This document shows positions 56,651 to 64,000 of a DNA stretch of 64,000 nt, in pieces. The notes below the pieces were generated by a model. The model did no database searches, was not told the DNA's origin, and saw only the letters and a program-made list of their open reading frames with translations. The DNA is from Microbacterium sp. CH12i (GTDB lineage Bacteria > Actinomycetota > Actinomycetes > Actinomycetales > Microbacteriaceae), in assembly GCF_000685355.1 (NCBI RefSeq), contig NZ_JHET01000001.1, positions 248,001-312,000 on the forward strand, read 5' to 3'. The stretch's first letter is position 1. Each line of letters opens with the position of its first letter. Both the position numbers and the translations under genes were made by a program.

Positions 56651-57707
56651 CCGGGCGAGTATCGGCAACCGCGCCACTTGATGGAATCATTGTTGTCGAC
56701 TTGTCGCTCCTGATTCCCGGTCCGTGGGCGACAACCATGTTGGCGGAACTGGGCGCCACCGTCATCCACATCGAGCCGCCCGGTGGCGACCCTCTGCGCC
56801 TCATGATGCCGGGCTCGTACGAACTCGTCAGCCGCGGCAAGGCGGCCCTTGAGCTGGACTTGAAGTCCACAGCGGGACGCGACGAGCTGTCGTCGATTAT
56901 AGCGACCGCCGACGTCCTGGTGGAGGGGTTTCGTCCCGGCACAGCGGACAGGCTCGGGTTCGGGCCGGAGGAAACCGTTCGCAAGAATCCACGGTTGATC
57001 TACTGCTCGATAAATGGGTACGGCAGCGACGGGCCTACCGGGATCGTCCTGGGCACGACATCAACTACCTTGCCGCTAGCGGGGTACTGTCGCTGAGCGG
57101 ACAGCCCGACGGGCGACCGTACCCTGGTGCTGGAGTCCCACTCGCTGACCTCGCCGGAAGCCTTTTCGCCACTCAAGCCATCCTTGCCGCCCTTCTAAGG
57201 CGGGAGAAGACGGGGCGCGGCAGCTGGTTTGAGGTTTCGCTTGCTGCAAGCGCGCTCAAGATGGGCGAGCCCCGGCTCGCCGAGTATGACGAGCAAGGGC
57301 AACCGACAAAGAAGCAGATGATGTCCCGGGGCGCCTATGACACGTTCCGTTGTCGTGACGGCGCGTGGATCGCAGTCGGGTGTATCGAAGATCGCTTCTG
57401 GTCACGCTTGTGTACCACAATCGGACGCGCTGACTTACTCGATGACCGACGATTGACCAGCTATGCGGATCGTTGTGCGCACTCCGACTTCGTCAACAGC
57501 AGGCTCGCCGCGACCTTCCTCGGCGCTGATCGTGCACATTGGCTCGACCTCCTCGCGAATTCGGACGTACCCGTCACTGAGGTTGTCGACTTCGCAACCA
57601 TCGGCGACGACATCCAGATGAGGCGTTGGCTCCATGAGGAGCCCGGTGGGCGCCGGGTCAGCCTTCCATACGACTTTAGAGAATATTCAAAAGAGCGAGG
57701 CAATTGA
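56647..57707 (+). CDS. Class III (CaiB/BaiF) CoA-transferase (frameshift near 57055)
   Basis: Moves CoA between carboxylic acids. L-L-I-P-G-P-W-A-T-T-M-L-A-E-L-G-A, K-A-A-L-E-L-D-L-K and, after a missing base near 57055, H-D-I-N-Y-L-A-A-S-G-V-L then T-G-R-G-S-W-F-E-V-S-L. The catalytic Asp is expected in V-D-L-S or the conserved D of the loop after the break. TTG 56647 overlaps the IclR stop. Confidence 0.78.
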
Positions 57708-57709
57708 CA

Positions 57710-58450
57710 ATGAATTATGCATCGGTAGCACTGGTGACCGGAGGAGGCGGGGGCCTGGGGCAAGCAATCGGTAGGCGCCTCGCCGCTCGTGGAAAATCGG
57801 TAGTCCTCATTGATATCAACCGCGGGGCCGTGGAAGCTGCTGCTGAGTTGCTGCGCGCAGAGGGAGGCGCGGTGACTGCGACTGTCGCTGACGTTACGAA
57901 CAAGGACGAAGTTGCCCGGGTTGTAGCTGAATTTGAGTCGCGTTTAGGCCCAATCGACATTCTTGTAAACAACGCCGGTTTCCCGCGAGACGCCCCACTC
58001 GTGAATATGACCGACGAGGACTTCCGCAGCGTCGTCGACGTCTGCCTATTCGGCGCGTTCGTATGCTCCCGCGCCGTCGTTCCGCAGATGATCGAACGCA
58101 AGTACGGGAAGATCGTGAACATTGCCTCCCGTGCCTACCTCGGAAACCCGGGGCAAGCCAACTACTCGGCGGCAAAAGCGGGCATTGTCGGTATGACCAA
58201 ATCGCTCGCCAAGGAACTTGGCAAACACTCGATCACCGTCAATGCTGTTGCGCCCGGGATCATCGACACTCCAGCAGTGAAGAACCACCCACGTTACGAC
58301 TTGCTGGTCGAGCTCGCGAACAAGGAGAACTCGATTCGCAGGCTCGGCAAGCCGGACGATGTCGCGGCTGCCGTCGACTTTCTGTCGTCGGACGACTCAT
58401 CCTTCATCACTGGTGATGTCCTGCATGTGTCGGGAGGGCGGTACTCGTGA
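57710..58450 (+). CDS. SDR-family 3-oxoacyl/3-hydroxyacyl dehydrogenase
   Basis: A 246-residue SDR of FabG type: T-G-G-G-G-G-L-G near residue 10, N-N-A-G near 85 and the complete catalytic Y-S-A-A-K with upstream Ser. ATG 57710 is preferred over TTG 57704. The stop overlaps the MaoC GTG. A likely step is oxidation of a 3-hydroxyacyl-CoA. Confidence 0.87.
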   Translation: MNYASVALVTGGGGGLGQAIGRRLAARGKSVVLIDINRGAVEAAAELLRAEGGAVTATVADVTNKDEVARVVAEFESRLGPIDILVNNAGFPRDAPLVNMTDEDFRSVVDVCLFGAFVCSRAVVPQMIERKYGKIVNIASRAYLGNPGQANYSAAKAGIVGMTKSLAKELGKHSITVNAVAPGIIDTPAVKNHPRYDLLVELANKENSIRRLGKPDDVAAAVDFLSSDDSSFITGDVLHVSGGRYS

Positions 58451-58935
58451 GCAGCCATCCCACCTTATATCTCGATGATCTGCGCGTCGGAATGAGTGAA
58501 TCTTCACCGGCTCGAACGGTAACGGAAGCAGACATTGTCATGTTCGCCGGTCTGTCCGGTGATTTCAACTGGCTACACACCGATGCACGCAAGGCGGCCG
58601 GGTCCGAGTTCGGCGAGAGGATCGCACATGGACTGCTTGGCATCTCGATTGCGTCCGGCTTGTTCACCAGGACGGCACTGTCACAATCGCTTCAGGGCGC
58701 GCTCGTTGCGATGCTCGGACTCGACTGCGGGTTCGAAGGTCCCATCCGCATCGGAGACACCTTGCACGTCGACGCGGAGGTCGTGGCCCTGCGGCCGACT
58801 ACGGATGGGACGCGCGGGATCGCGACCATCGAGCGTCGCGTCATCAACCAGCACGGGGAGCGCGTCCAACTCCTCACCACCCCAATGCTCATTTGGCGTT
58901 CGCTCGCCGCGACCCAGGAGGCTCCAGCATCATGA
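58447..58935 (+). CDS. MaoC-like (hotdog) hydratase
   Basis: A 162-residue hotdog-fold protein with the hydratase motif S-G-D-F-N-W-L-H-T-D (D-x-N-x-x-H) and I-A-H-G-L-L-G. It probably hydrates an enoyl-CoA. It starts with GTG and overlaps both neighbours by four bases. Confidence 0.86.
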   Translation: MSSHPTLYLDDLRVGMSESSPARTVTEADIVMFAGLSGDFNWLHTDARKAAGSEFGERIAHGLLGISIASGLFTRTALSQSLQGALVAMLGLDCGFEGPIRIGDTLHVDAEVVALRPTTDGTRGIATIERRVINQHGERVQLLTTPMLIWRSLAATQEAPAS

Positions 58936-60077
58936 CCATTCTCACCGACGATGAACGCGATCTTCAGAACGCCGTGCGCGAGTTCCTGAGCAAGAAAGTG
59001 ACCCCTTTGGTCGCAGAGCACGAGCGCAATCGAACTTTCCCTTGGGAGGTACTTCCCGCTTTGCATGAGTTCGGCTACGTCCGCGGATTGGTTGATTCCA
59101 AGGACGGCGGCGACGAAATAAGCTACTCGCAGCTCGCGATCCTGATGGAGGAAGCCGGTCGCTGTTGGGGTTCCTTGCGTACGACCCTGAACATTCTCAC
59201 CATCGTTCCATATCTCATTTCACAGGTGGGATCGCCGGAGCAGAAGGCGCGCTTTCTTCCGCCCCTGCTCGCCGGCGATCGTCGTGCGTGGTTCGCCATG
59301 ACCGAGCCCGATGCCGGGTCGGATGCTGCGGCGCTGCGAACGACGGCTCGCCTCGACGGCGACCACTATGTTCTCTCCGGAAGCAAGATCTACATAACTA
59401 ACGCATCGCACGCCGACATCGGCATCGTCATGGCAACGGTCGATCGTTCGGCCGGGGCGAAGGGGATCACGGCGTTTCTCGTTGACCGCACTGAGTCCGA
59501 CTATCAAGTCCACGACATTCCGCACATGCCTGTCCGCGGCACGAGCAGCTGCGAGCTCGTGTTCACCGAGATGCGAGTGCCGAGGGAGAACGTACTTGGT
59601 GGGGTGGGCCGGGGGGCTGTCCGCTGCCATGAAGGCGATCAATGTCGGTCTCTCAACATGTCGATGGGTGCAGTCGGGCTCAGTCAGGCTGCTCTCGAGG
59701 AGTCAATCAAGTTCGTCACGACGCGACAGCAGTTCGGCAAACAACTCGCCGAGTTCCAGCTCATCCAGGAGATGGTCGTCGAGATTGCGACACTCACCGA
59801 GACATCACGGCTCCTCGGGATGAACGCGGCGCGAGTGCTCGACAACGGTGAGCCAGGACGGATGGAATGCTCGATGGCGAAGTACTACTGCGGCGAATCG
59901 GCAAACAAAGCGGCGTCGCTGGCCCTTCAGGTGCACGGTGGTGCCGGGCTCATGGAGGAGTCACCGGTCGAACGGATCTTCCGTGACGCTCGCGAGGCCA
60001 CCATCCCCGAAGGAACCTCGCAGATTCAAATCTTGCAGATGGGTCGCGACTTGCTCGGCGTCTCCGCGCTGCGCTGA
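58932..60077 (+). CDS. Acyl-CoA dehydrogenase with a locally garbled segment
   Basis: A 381-residue ACAD with F-A-M-T-E-P-D-A-G-S-D and the catalytic-Glu region R-I-F-R-D-A-R-E-A-T-I-P-E-G-T-S. Between about 59605 and 59655 the protein reads unlike any homologue (A-V-R-C-H-E-G-D-Q-C-R-S); shifting by one base there gives the expected L-S-A-A-M-K-A-I-N-V-G. A +1 and a -1 indel evidently cancel. Confidence 0.86.
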   Translation: MTILTDDERDLQNAVREFLSKKVTPLVAEHERNRTFPWEVLPALHEFGYVRGLVDSKDGGDEISYSQLAILMEEAGRCWGSLRTTLNILTIVPYLISQVGSPEQKARFLPPLLAGDRRAWFAMTEPDAGSDAAALRTTARLDGDHYVLSGSKIYITNASHADIGIVMATVDRSAGAKGITAFLVDRTESDYQVHDIPHMPVRGTSSCELVFTEMRVPRENVLGGVGRGAVRCHEGDQCRSLNMSMGAVGLSQAALEESIKFVTTRQQFGKQLAEFQLIQEMVVEIATLTETSRLLGMNAARVLDNGEPGRMECSMAKYYCGESANKAASLALQVHGGAGLMEESPVERIFRDAREATIPEGTSQIQILQMGRDLLGVSALR

Positions 60078-60119
60078 ACGAAAACCACAAACGAAAACCA
60101 CAGACGAACGGAACATGTC

Positions 60120-61286
60120 GTGACCGAAGCATTTGTACTCGGGTCAGTCCGAACTCCCCTCGGAAAGCGCAACGGCGCATTGGCTAATACTCGACCTGAC
60201 GAATTGATGGCGCTGACGCTACGGGAGCTTGTCGACCGCACGACGGTGGATCCTGGCGAGATCGAGGACGTGCTCGTTGGCTGTGTCAATGCAGTCGGCG
60301 AACAAGGGCGTAACATTGCGCGCATCGCCTCGCTTGCCGCAGGTTTCCCGGTATCTGTTCCCGGCGTGACGATGAACCGCATGTGCGGGTCGAGTCAACA
60401 GGCGTTGAACTTCGGCGCCCAGGCGATCATGGCCGGCCAGCAGTCTCTCGTGATCGCAGGCGGCGTCGAGTCAATGTCGCGGGTGCCGTTGGGGTCGGAC
60501 GCTCAGGGAGTCGGACTGTCTCGGGCTGTGACCGAGCGCTATGAGATTGTCAACCAGGGAATCGCCGCCGAGATGATCGCCGATCGTTGGTCGATTACTC
60601 GCGAGCAGATGGATGAGTTCAGCGCGGAGAGCCATCGGCGCGCCGCAAGCGCATGGGACGACGGAAAGCTCGCTGGCGAGACGTTCGCCGTCGTGGCCAA
60701 TCCTGCAGATTACCTGCTCGGCCGCGACGGCGGTGACGCCGTTATCACAGTCGACGAGGGAATTCGGCGCACCACCACAGTCGAGATCCTCGGTCAGCTC
60801 AACCCCGCATACAAAGAGGACGGCATGGTGCACGCGGGCAACTCCAGCCAAATCACAGACGGAGCTGCTGCCGTTCTTCTCGGTGATGAGGCGACCGCCC
60901 ACCGACTGGGTCTGGAACCTCAAGTGCGGATTGTCGCCACTTGCGTCGTTGGCGTCGACCCGGTGATGATGCTCCACGGTGTCATCGACGCCACCAAGCA
61001 ATTGCTGGACCGAGCGGGGTTGGACGCGTCCGAGATCGACCTGTTCGAAGTTAACGAGGCGTTTGCCAGCGTGGTTCTGGCATGGCAACGCGAACTAAAC
61101 GTGCCGTTCGAGAAGATCAATGTCAATGGCGGTGCCATCGCGCTGGGTCATCCGACTGGCTGCTCCGGGGCGCGACTTATGACCACTCTCGTACACGAAA
61201 TGAAGCGTCGAGGCGCGCGATACGGCGTGCAGGCGATGTGCATTGGCTTCGGGATGGCAACGGCCACTCTTGTGGAGGCAGTATGA
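60120..61286 (+). CDS. Acetyl-CoA C-acyltransferase (thiolase)
   Basis: A 388-residue degradative thiolase cleaving a 3-oxoacyl-CoA. Nucleophile Cys in N-R-M-C-G-S-S-Q-Q, catalytic His in G-G-A-I-A-L-G-H-P-T-G, and the second Cys in M-C-I-G-F-G-M (usually C-I-G-G-G). GTG 60120. It provides the final beta-oxidation step. Confidence 0.92.
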   Translation: MTEAFVLGSVRTPLGKRNGALANTRPDELMALTLRELVDRTTVDPGEIEDVLVGCVNAVGEQGRNIARIASLAAGFPVSVPGVTMNRMCGSSQQALNFGAQAIMAGQQSLVIAGGVESMSRVPLGSDAQGVGLSRAVTERYEIVNQGIAAEMIADRWSITREQMDEFSAESHRRAASAWDDGKLAGETFAVVANPADYLLGRDGGDAVITVDEGIRRTTTVEILGQLNPAYKEDGMVHAGNSSQITDGAAAVLLGDEATAHRLGLEPQVRIVATCVVGVDPVMMLHGVIDATKQLLDRAGLDASEIDLFEVNEAFASVVLAWQRELNVPFEKINVNGGAIALGHPTGCSGARLMTTLVHEMKRRGARYGVQAMCIGFGMATATLVEAV

Positions 61287-61753
61287 GTTCGCTGCCCACT
61301 CTGACCCCCCAGGCACTCGGGGACTGGACCGCTCATCCCTTTTGGTCATGGATAGGAATTACGGTTACCGACGTTACGGACGGCGGCGCCACGCTTTCGA
61401 TTGACGTTCAACCTCATCATCGCGGCGGGGGTGGGACCTCCGCTGTCAACGGCGGTGTGATAAGTGCGCTTGTCGATGCCGCCGCGGGAGCAGCAGCCGC
61501 AACCAGAAACTGGCCACCTCACCAAGTGACCATCGAGCTCGGGGTGACCTACCTGGAACCCACGGTGGGCGACCGCATCGAGGCTACGGCACGCGTCATC
61601 TCCGGTGGGCGACAGATCATCTTCGTCGAGGTCGAGGTGCGTGGCGAAGATGGTCGCATCGCGGCACTGGGACGCGCCTCGATGCGACTATTCTCGCGGC
61701 CGCTAATCGATCCCGAACATCGAGCCATCGCTGCACTAGAAAAGGAAACATGA
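61283..61753 (+). CDS. PaaI-type hotdog thioesterase
   Basis: A 156-residue protein with N-G-G-V-I-S-A-L-V-D-A-A-A-G-A-A-A, the PaaI-family motif with the catalytic Asp, and a beta-sheet core T-I-E-L-G-V-T-Y-L. It would hydrolyse CoA thioesters, perhaps rescuing CoA from dead-end intermediates. Confidence 0.85.
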   Translation: MSSLPTLTPQALGDWTAHPFWSWIGITVTDVTDGGATLSIDVQPHHRGGGGTSAVNGGVISALVDAAAGAAAATRNWPPHQVTIELGVTYLEPTVGDRIEATARVISGGRQIIFVEVEVRGEDGRIAALGRASMRLFSRPLIDPEHRAIAALEKET

Positions 61754-62538
61754 TGGACAATGAAATCGGAACCGCGATCGCCGTCTCCACGACGGACGCG
61801 ATTTACATTCGAGGGAAAGATCTCGTCCGGGACCTGATGGGCAAAGTCGATTTCACGAGCATGATCTTCTTCCATTTGCGTGGACGGTTCCCCACAAACG
61901 GGGAACGAGCCGTGCTCGACGCCAGCCTGGTCGCAGTGATGGAACACGGTTTGACGCCGAGTTCGATCACCGCAAGGCTTATCTACTCGAGCTCACCCGA
62001 CGCCATGCAAGCTGCTGTCGCGGCTGGCCTGCTCGGCGCTGGCAGCGCCTTCCTCGGTGTCATGGAGGACTTCGCTCATATTCTCCAGGATGGCGCTACC
62101 GCTATCCGAGCGGGGGAGACGACGGCCGGGGACTTCGCTCGAACCACCCTCGAGGGCTATCTGAAGGAGGGAAAGTCGGTCCCGGGGTTCGGCCACCACA
62201 TTCACAGACCGGATGATCCTCGCACCCCCAAGCTGCTTGAAATCGCCGCGGGGTCCGGGGTGAGCGGCGTTCATGCCGATCTGCTCGCGGTCTTCAGCGC
62301 AACCATGGACGAGCTGAAGGGCCGTCATGTAACGGTCAACGCGACTGGCGCTGTCGCCGCGGTGCTCTCAGACATCGGATTCTCGTGGAAGATCGTCCGC
62401 GGCTTCGCGCTGATCGGTCGCAGTGCGGGTTTGGTCGGCCATATCGCCGAAGAGCAGGAGCGCCCACTCGGGCGGGCGTTGTGGGCAATGGCGGAAGAGA
62501 ACGTTCCATATTTGGGAGAGCGGCCAGGCGATGACTGA
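61750..62538 (+). CDS. Citryl-CoA lyase / citrate-synthase-like protein
   Basis: A 262-residue protein of the small citrate-synthase fold (citryl-CoA lyase type): I-Y-I-R-G-K-D-L near residue 20, G-A-G-S-A-F-L-G, P-G-F-G-H-H-I-H with the catalytic His, and N-A-T-G-A-V-A-A-V near the end. It may cleave a 3-hydroxy-3-carboxymethyl-type acyl-CoA in the pathway (inference). Confidence 0.8.
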   Translation: MMDNEIGTAIAVSTTDAIYIRGKDLVRDLMGKVDFTSMIFFHLRGRFPTNGERAVLDASLVAVMEHGLTPSSITARLIYSSSPDAMQAAVAAGLLGAGSAFLGVMEDFAHILQDGATAIRAGETTAGDFARTTLEGYLKEGKSVPGFGHHIHRPDDPRTPKLLEIAAGSGVSGVHADLLAVFSATMDELKGRHVTVNATGAVAAVLSDIGFSWKIVRGFALIGRSAGLVGHIAEEQERPLGRALWAMAEENVPYLGERPGDD

Positions 62539-63296
62539 GACGGTGCGTTACGAACGCGATTCCGACGGAATCGGATGGCTCACGATCGACCGTCCGAACG
62601 CGGCAAATTCGCTCAATGAAGCTGCCCGCGGTGAGCTGTGGACTTGCTTCGAGGCATTCCGCGATGACGCAGATGCCGGAGTGCTTGTGATTACGGGCAC
62701 GGGCGAGAAGGCCTTCTGCGCCGGAGGCGATCTGAAAGAGATGGCGTCTTCGGTTCTCCGGGTTCCGCCCGCCGATTCCTGCCGCAACTCAATCGTAACT
62801 TCTCACTCGATAAACCTGTCATCGCGGCCGTCAACGGGGTCGCGCTCGGTGGGGGGTTCCTCCTGGCCCAGATGGCAGATCTCTGTGTTGCTGCGGACCA
62901 TGCAACCTTCGCGGTCTCCGAGGCCAAGTGGGGTCGTGGCGCCCCGTGGCTGCGCCATTGCCATGGATGATTCCCCCACGCGTCGCACTCGAAATCCTCC
63001 TCACCGGTGAGCCGATCTCGGCACAGCGCGGCTACGAACTCGGTTTCGTCAACACGGTTGTGCCGATGGCGGAACTGAAGTCAACGGTAGCGGAGCTTGC
63101 GCGTCGAATCATGCGCAATGCGCCCTTGTCGGTTAGAGCCTCGAAGGCAATGGTCTACGCTTCGAACGCTGCAGCGGCCGAGGGTGCGTTCGCGGCCGCG
63201 GAGCAGCTTTTCGAGAAGGTCTACCTGAGCGACGATGCCCAAGAGGGTCCGCGGTCGTTCGGCGAGTCGCGTCCGCCCCGATGGACAGGCAGATGA
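62531..63296 (+). CDS. Enoyl-CoA hydratase (two frameshifts)
   Basis: A crotonase-fold enzyme in three frames. The first has [10 protein letters not shown]; after a break near 62775 the next frame gives [12 protein letters not shown]; after another near 62935 a third gives [13 protein letters not shown]. Restored it is about 255 residues. ATG 62531 overlaps the previous stop. Confidence 0.82.
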
Positions 63297-63355
63297 ATCG
63301 CGCAGTCCACCACCGATAACTGAATACAGTCCGTAATCGACTTCTGAAAGGAACA

Positions 63356-64000
63356 ATGATGTACCAGGAAGCTCTAGGTCAAACGGTCAATAAGATGTAT
63401 GACTACTCGTGCGCACAGTGGGGTGACCGGGAAGCGGTCGTCTATGGTGATGAACGGCTCACCTATACTCAGTTGCGTCGGCGGGTCGCAACCCTCGCGA
63501 CAGGTTTGAGCAGTATCGGCGTGCGCAAGGGCGATCGGGTCTCCTTCCTTCTTGGCGTCACGCCCGACTGGGTGACACTGTTCTATGCTGCCCTGCGCAT
63601 CGGCGCTGTTGCCGTACCCCTGAACCTCAGCTGGACGGGTCGTGAAATTGTGCAGGGACTCGCGCTCACCGAGTCCACCGTGCTGGTCGCCACGGATGAC
63701 TTTCGCACGAATAACTACCTGGGAATGCTCACCGAACAGATCCCTGTGCTCGCCTCGCAAGCCAAGAACGCCCTCAAACTCGAGGAATTGCCGAACCTGC
63801 GTACCGTCATCTCGCTGAGCAAGTCGAATGCGAAGTACCCGTTCGCACACGACTTCCGCGAGGTAGAGGCCGCTGGAGTAGACTACGTACCCGCTGAGTT
63901 CGAGAAGATGAGTGCTGAGGTGAGGCCGGAGGACTTCTCGATCATCCTGCTCACGTCAGGCACGACCAGCTTCCCCAAGCCGGTGCTGCATAACCACCAG
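63356..64000 (+). CDS. AMP-forming acyl-CoA ligase, N-terminal part (cut by window end)
   Basis: Starts M-M-Y-Q-E-A-L-G-Q-T after AAAGGA. The visible 215 residues show the ANL N-terminal domain and reach the P-loop S-I-I-L-L-T-S-G-T-T-S-F-P-K at the window edge. It is the second ligase of the cluster and continues beyond 64000. Confidence 0.88.
   Translation, partial: MMYQEALGQTVNKMYDYSCAQWGDREAVVYGDERLTYTQLRRRVATLATGLSSIGVRKGDRVSFLLGVTPDWVTLFYAALRIGAVAVPLNLSWTGREIVQGLALTESTVLVATDDFRTNNYLGMLTEQIPVLASQAKNALKLEELPNLRTVISLSKSNAKYPFAHDFREVEAAGVDYVPAEFEKMSAEVRPEDFSIILLTSGTTSFPKPVLHNHQ

Overview
The window is high-GC actinobacterial DNA, most likely a Microbacterium-type member of the Microbacteriaceae. 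The evidence is gene content and order: recN, pyrG, NUDIX, xerD, parA, scpA, scpB, a pseudouridine synthase gene, tyrA, cmk and der run in one direction with overlapping starts and stops.

Bases 1 to about 16,920 are ordinary chromosome. After the recN-der operon come an amino-acid dehydrogenase, a nucleosidase, a second NUDIX protein, an S4 RNA-binding protein, a YhhN-type membrane protein, a damaged CPBP protease gene and a GNAT acetyltransferase.

At 17,022-17,277 lie three tRNA-Pro-like units with an exact 91-base period. Only the third has a normal T arm. An integrative and conjugative element (ICE) starts directly behind it. From 36,409 back to 17,259 a long minus-strand operon encodes an ArdC-like protein, a primase-polymerase, a DUF2637 membrane protein, ParB, transfer-channel proteins (M23 lytic protein, two small DUF6112-like membrane proteins, a TrbL/VirB6-like protein, an SCO6880-family protein, a VirB4-like ATPase, a TraG/VirD4-like coupling protein), SSB, a DUF4913-like protein, an excisionase and a tyrosine integrase. 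I see no relaxase. One unrecognised gene (24,761-25,978) sits in the operon on the opposite strand. A divergent control region at 36,635-36,737 carries four copies of a 14-base palindrome and drives an XRE regulator, an ImmA-like protease, a multi-pass membrane protein and a membrane-anchored alpha/beta hydrolase (36,798-39,904).

Bases 40,039-41,656 hold the front of a BREX phage-defence locus: an HTH gene, brxA, brxB and 31 codons of brxC, cut by an IS3-family element. From there to about 45,450 the DNA is a scar of truncated pieces: IS3, a tyrosine recombinase fused in frame to half an MMPL transporter, an IS481-like fragment and a TetR regulator without its DNA-binding domain.

From 45,831 to the end is a catabolic cluster on the plus strand: two acyl-CoA ligases, two acyl-CoA dehydrogenases, a biotin-dependent acyl-CoA carboxylase, AtuA-type proteins, SDRs, hydratases, a thiolase, a class III CoA-transferase, a thioesterase, a citryl-CoA-lyase-like protein and an IclR regulator. 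The set resembles the acyclic terpene (Atu) and leucine-type pathways, so the likely substrate is a branched or isoprenoid carboxylic acid; the exact substrate is not readable from sequence.

Many otherwise well conserved genes contain single-base indels. They occur in housekeeping genes as well as mobile DNA, and one acyl-CoA dehydrogenase carries a compensating pair. This looks more like sequencing or assembly error than gene decay, so frameshifted genes are annotated across the break with the break position stated.
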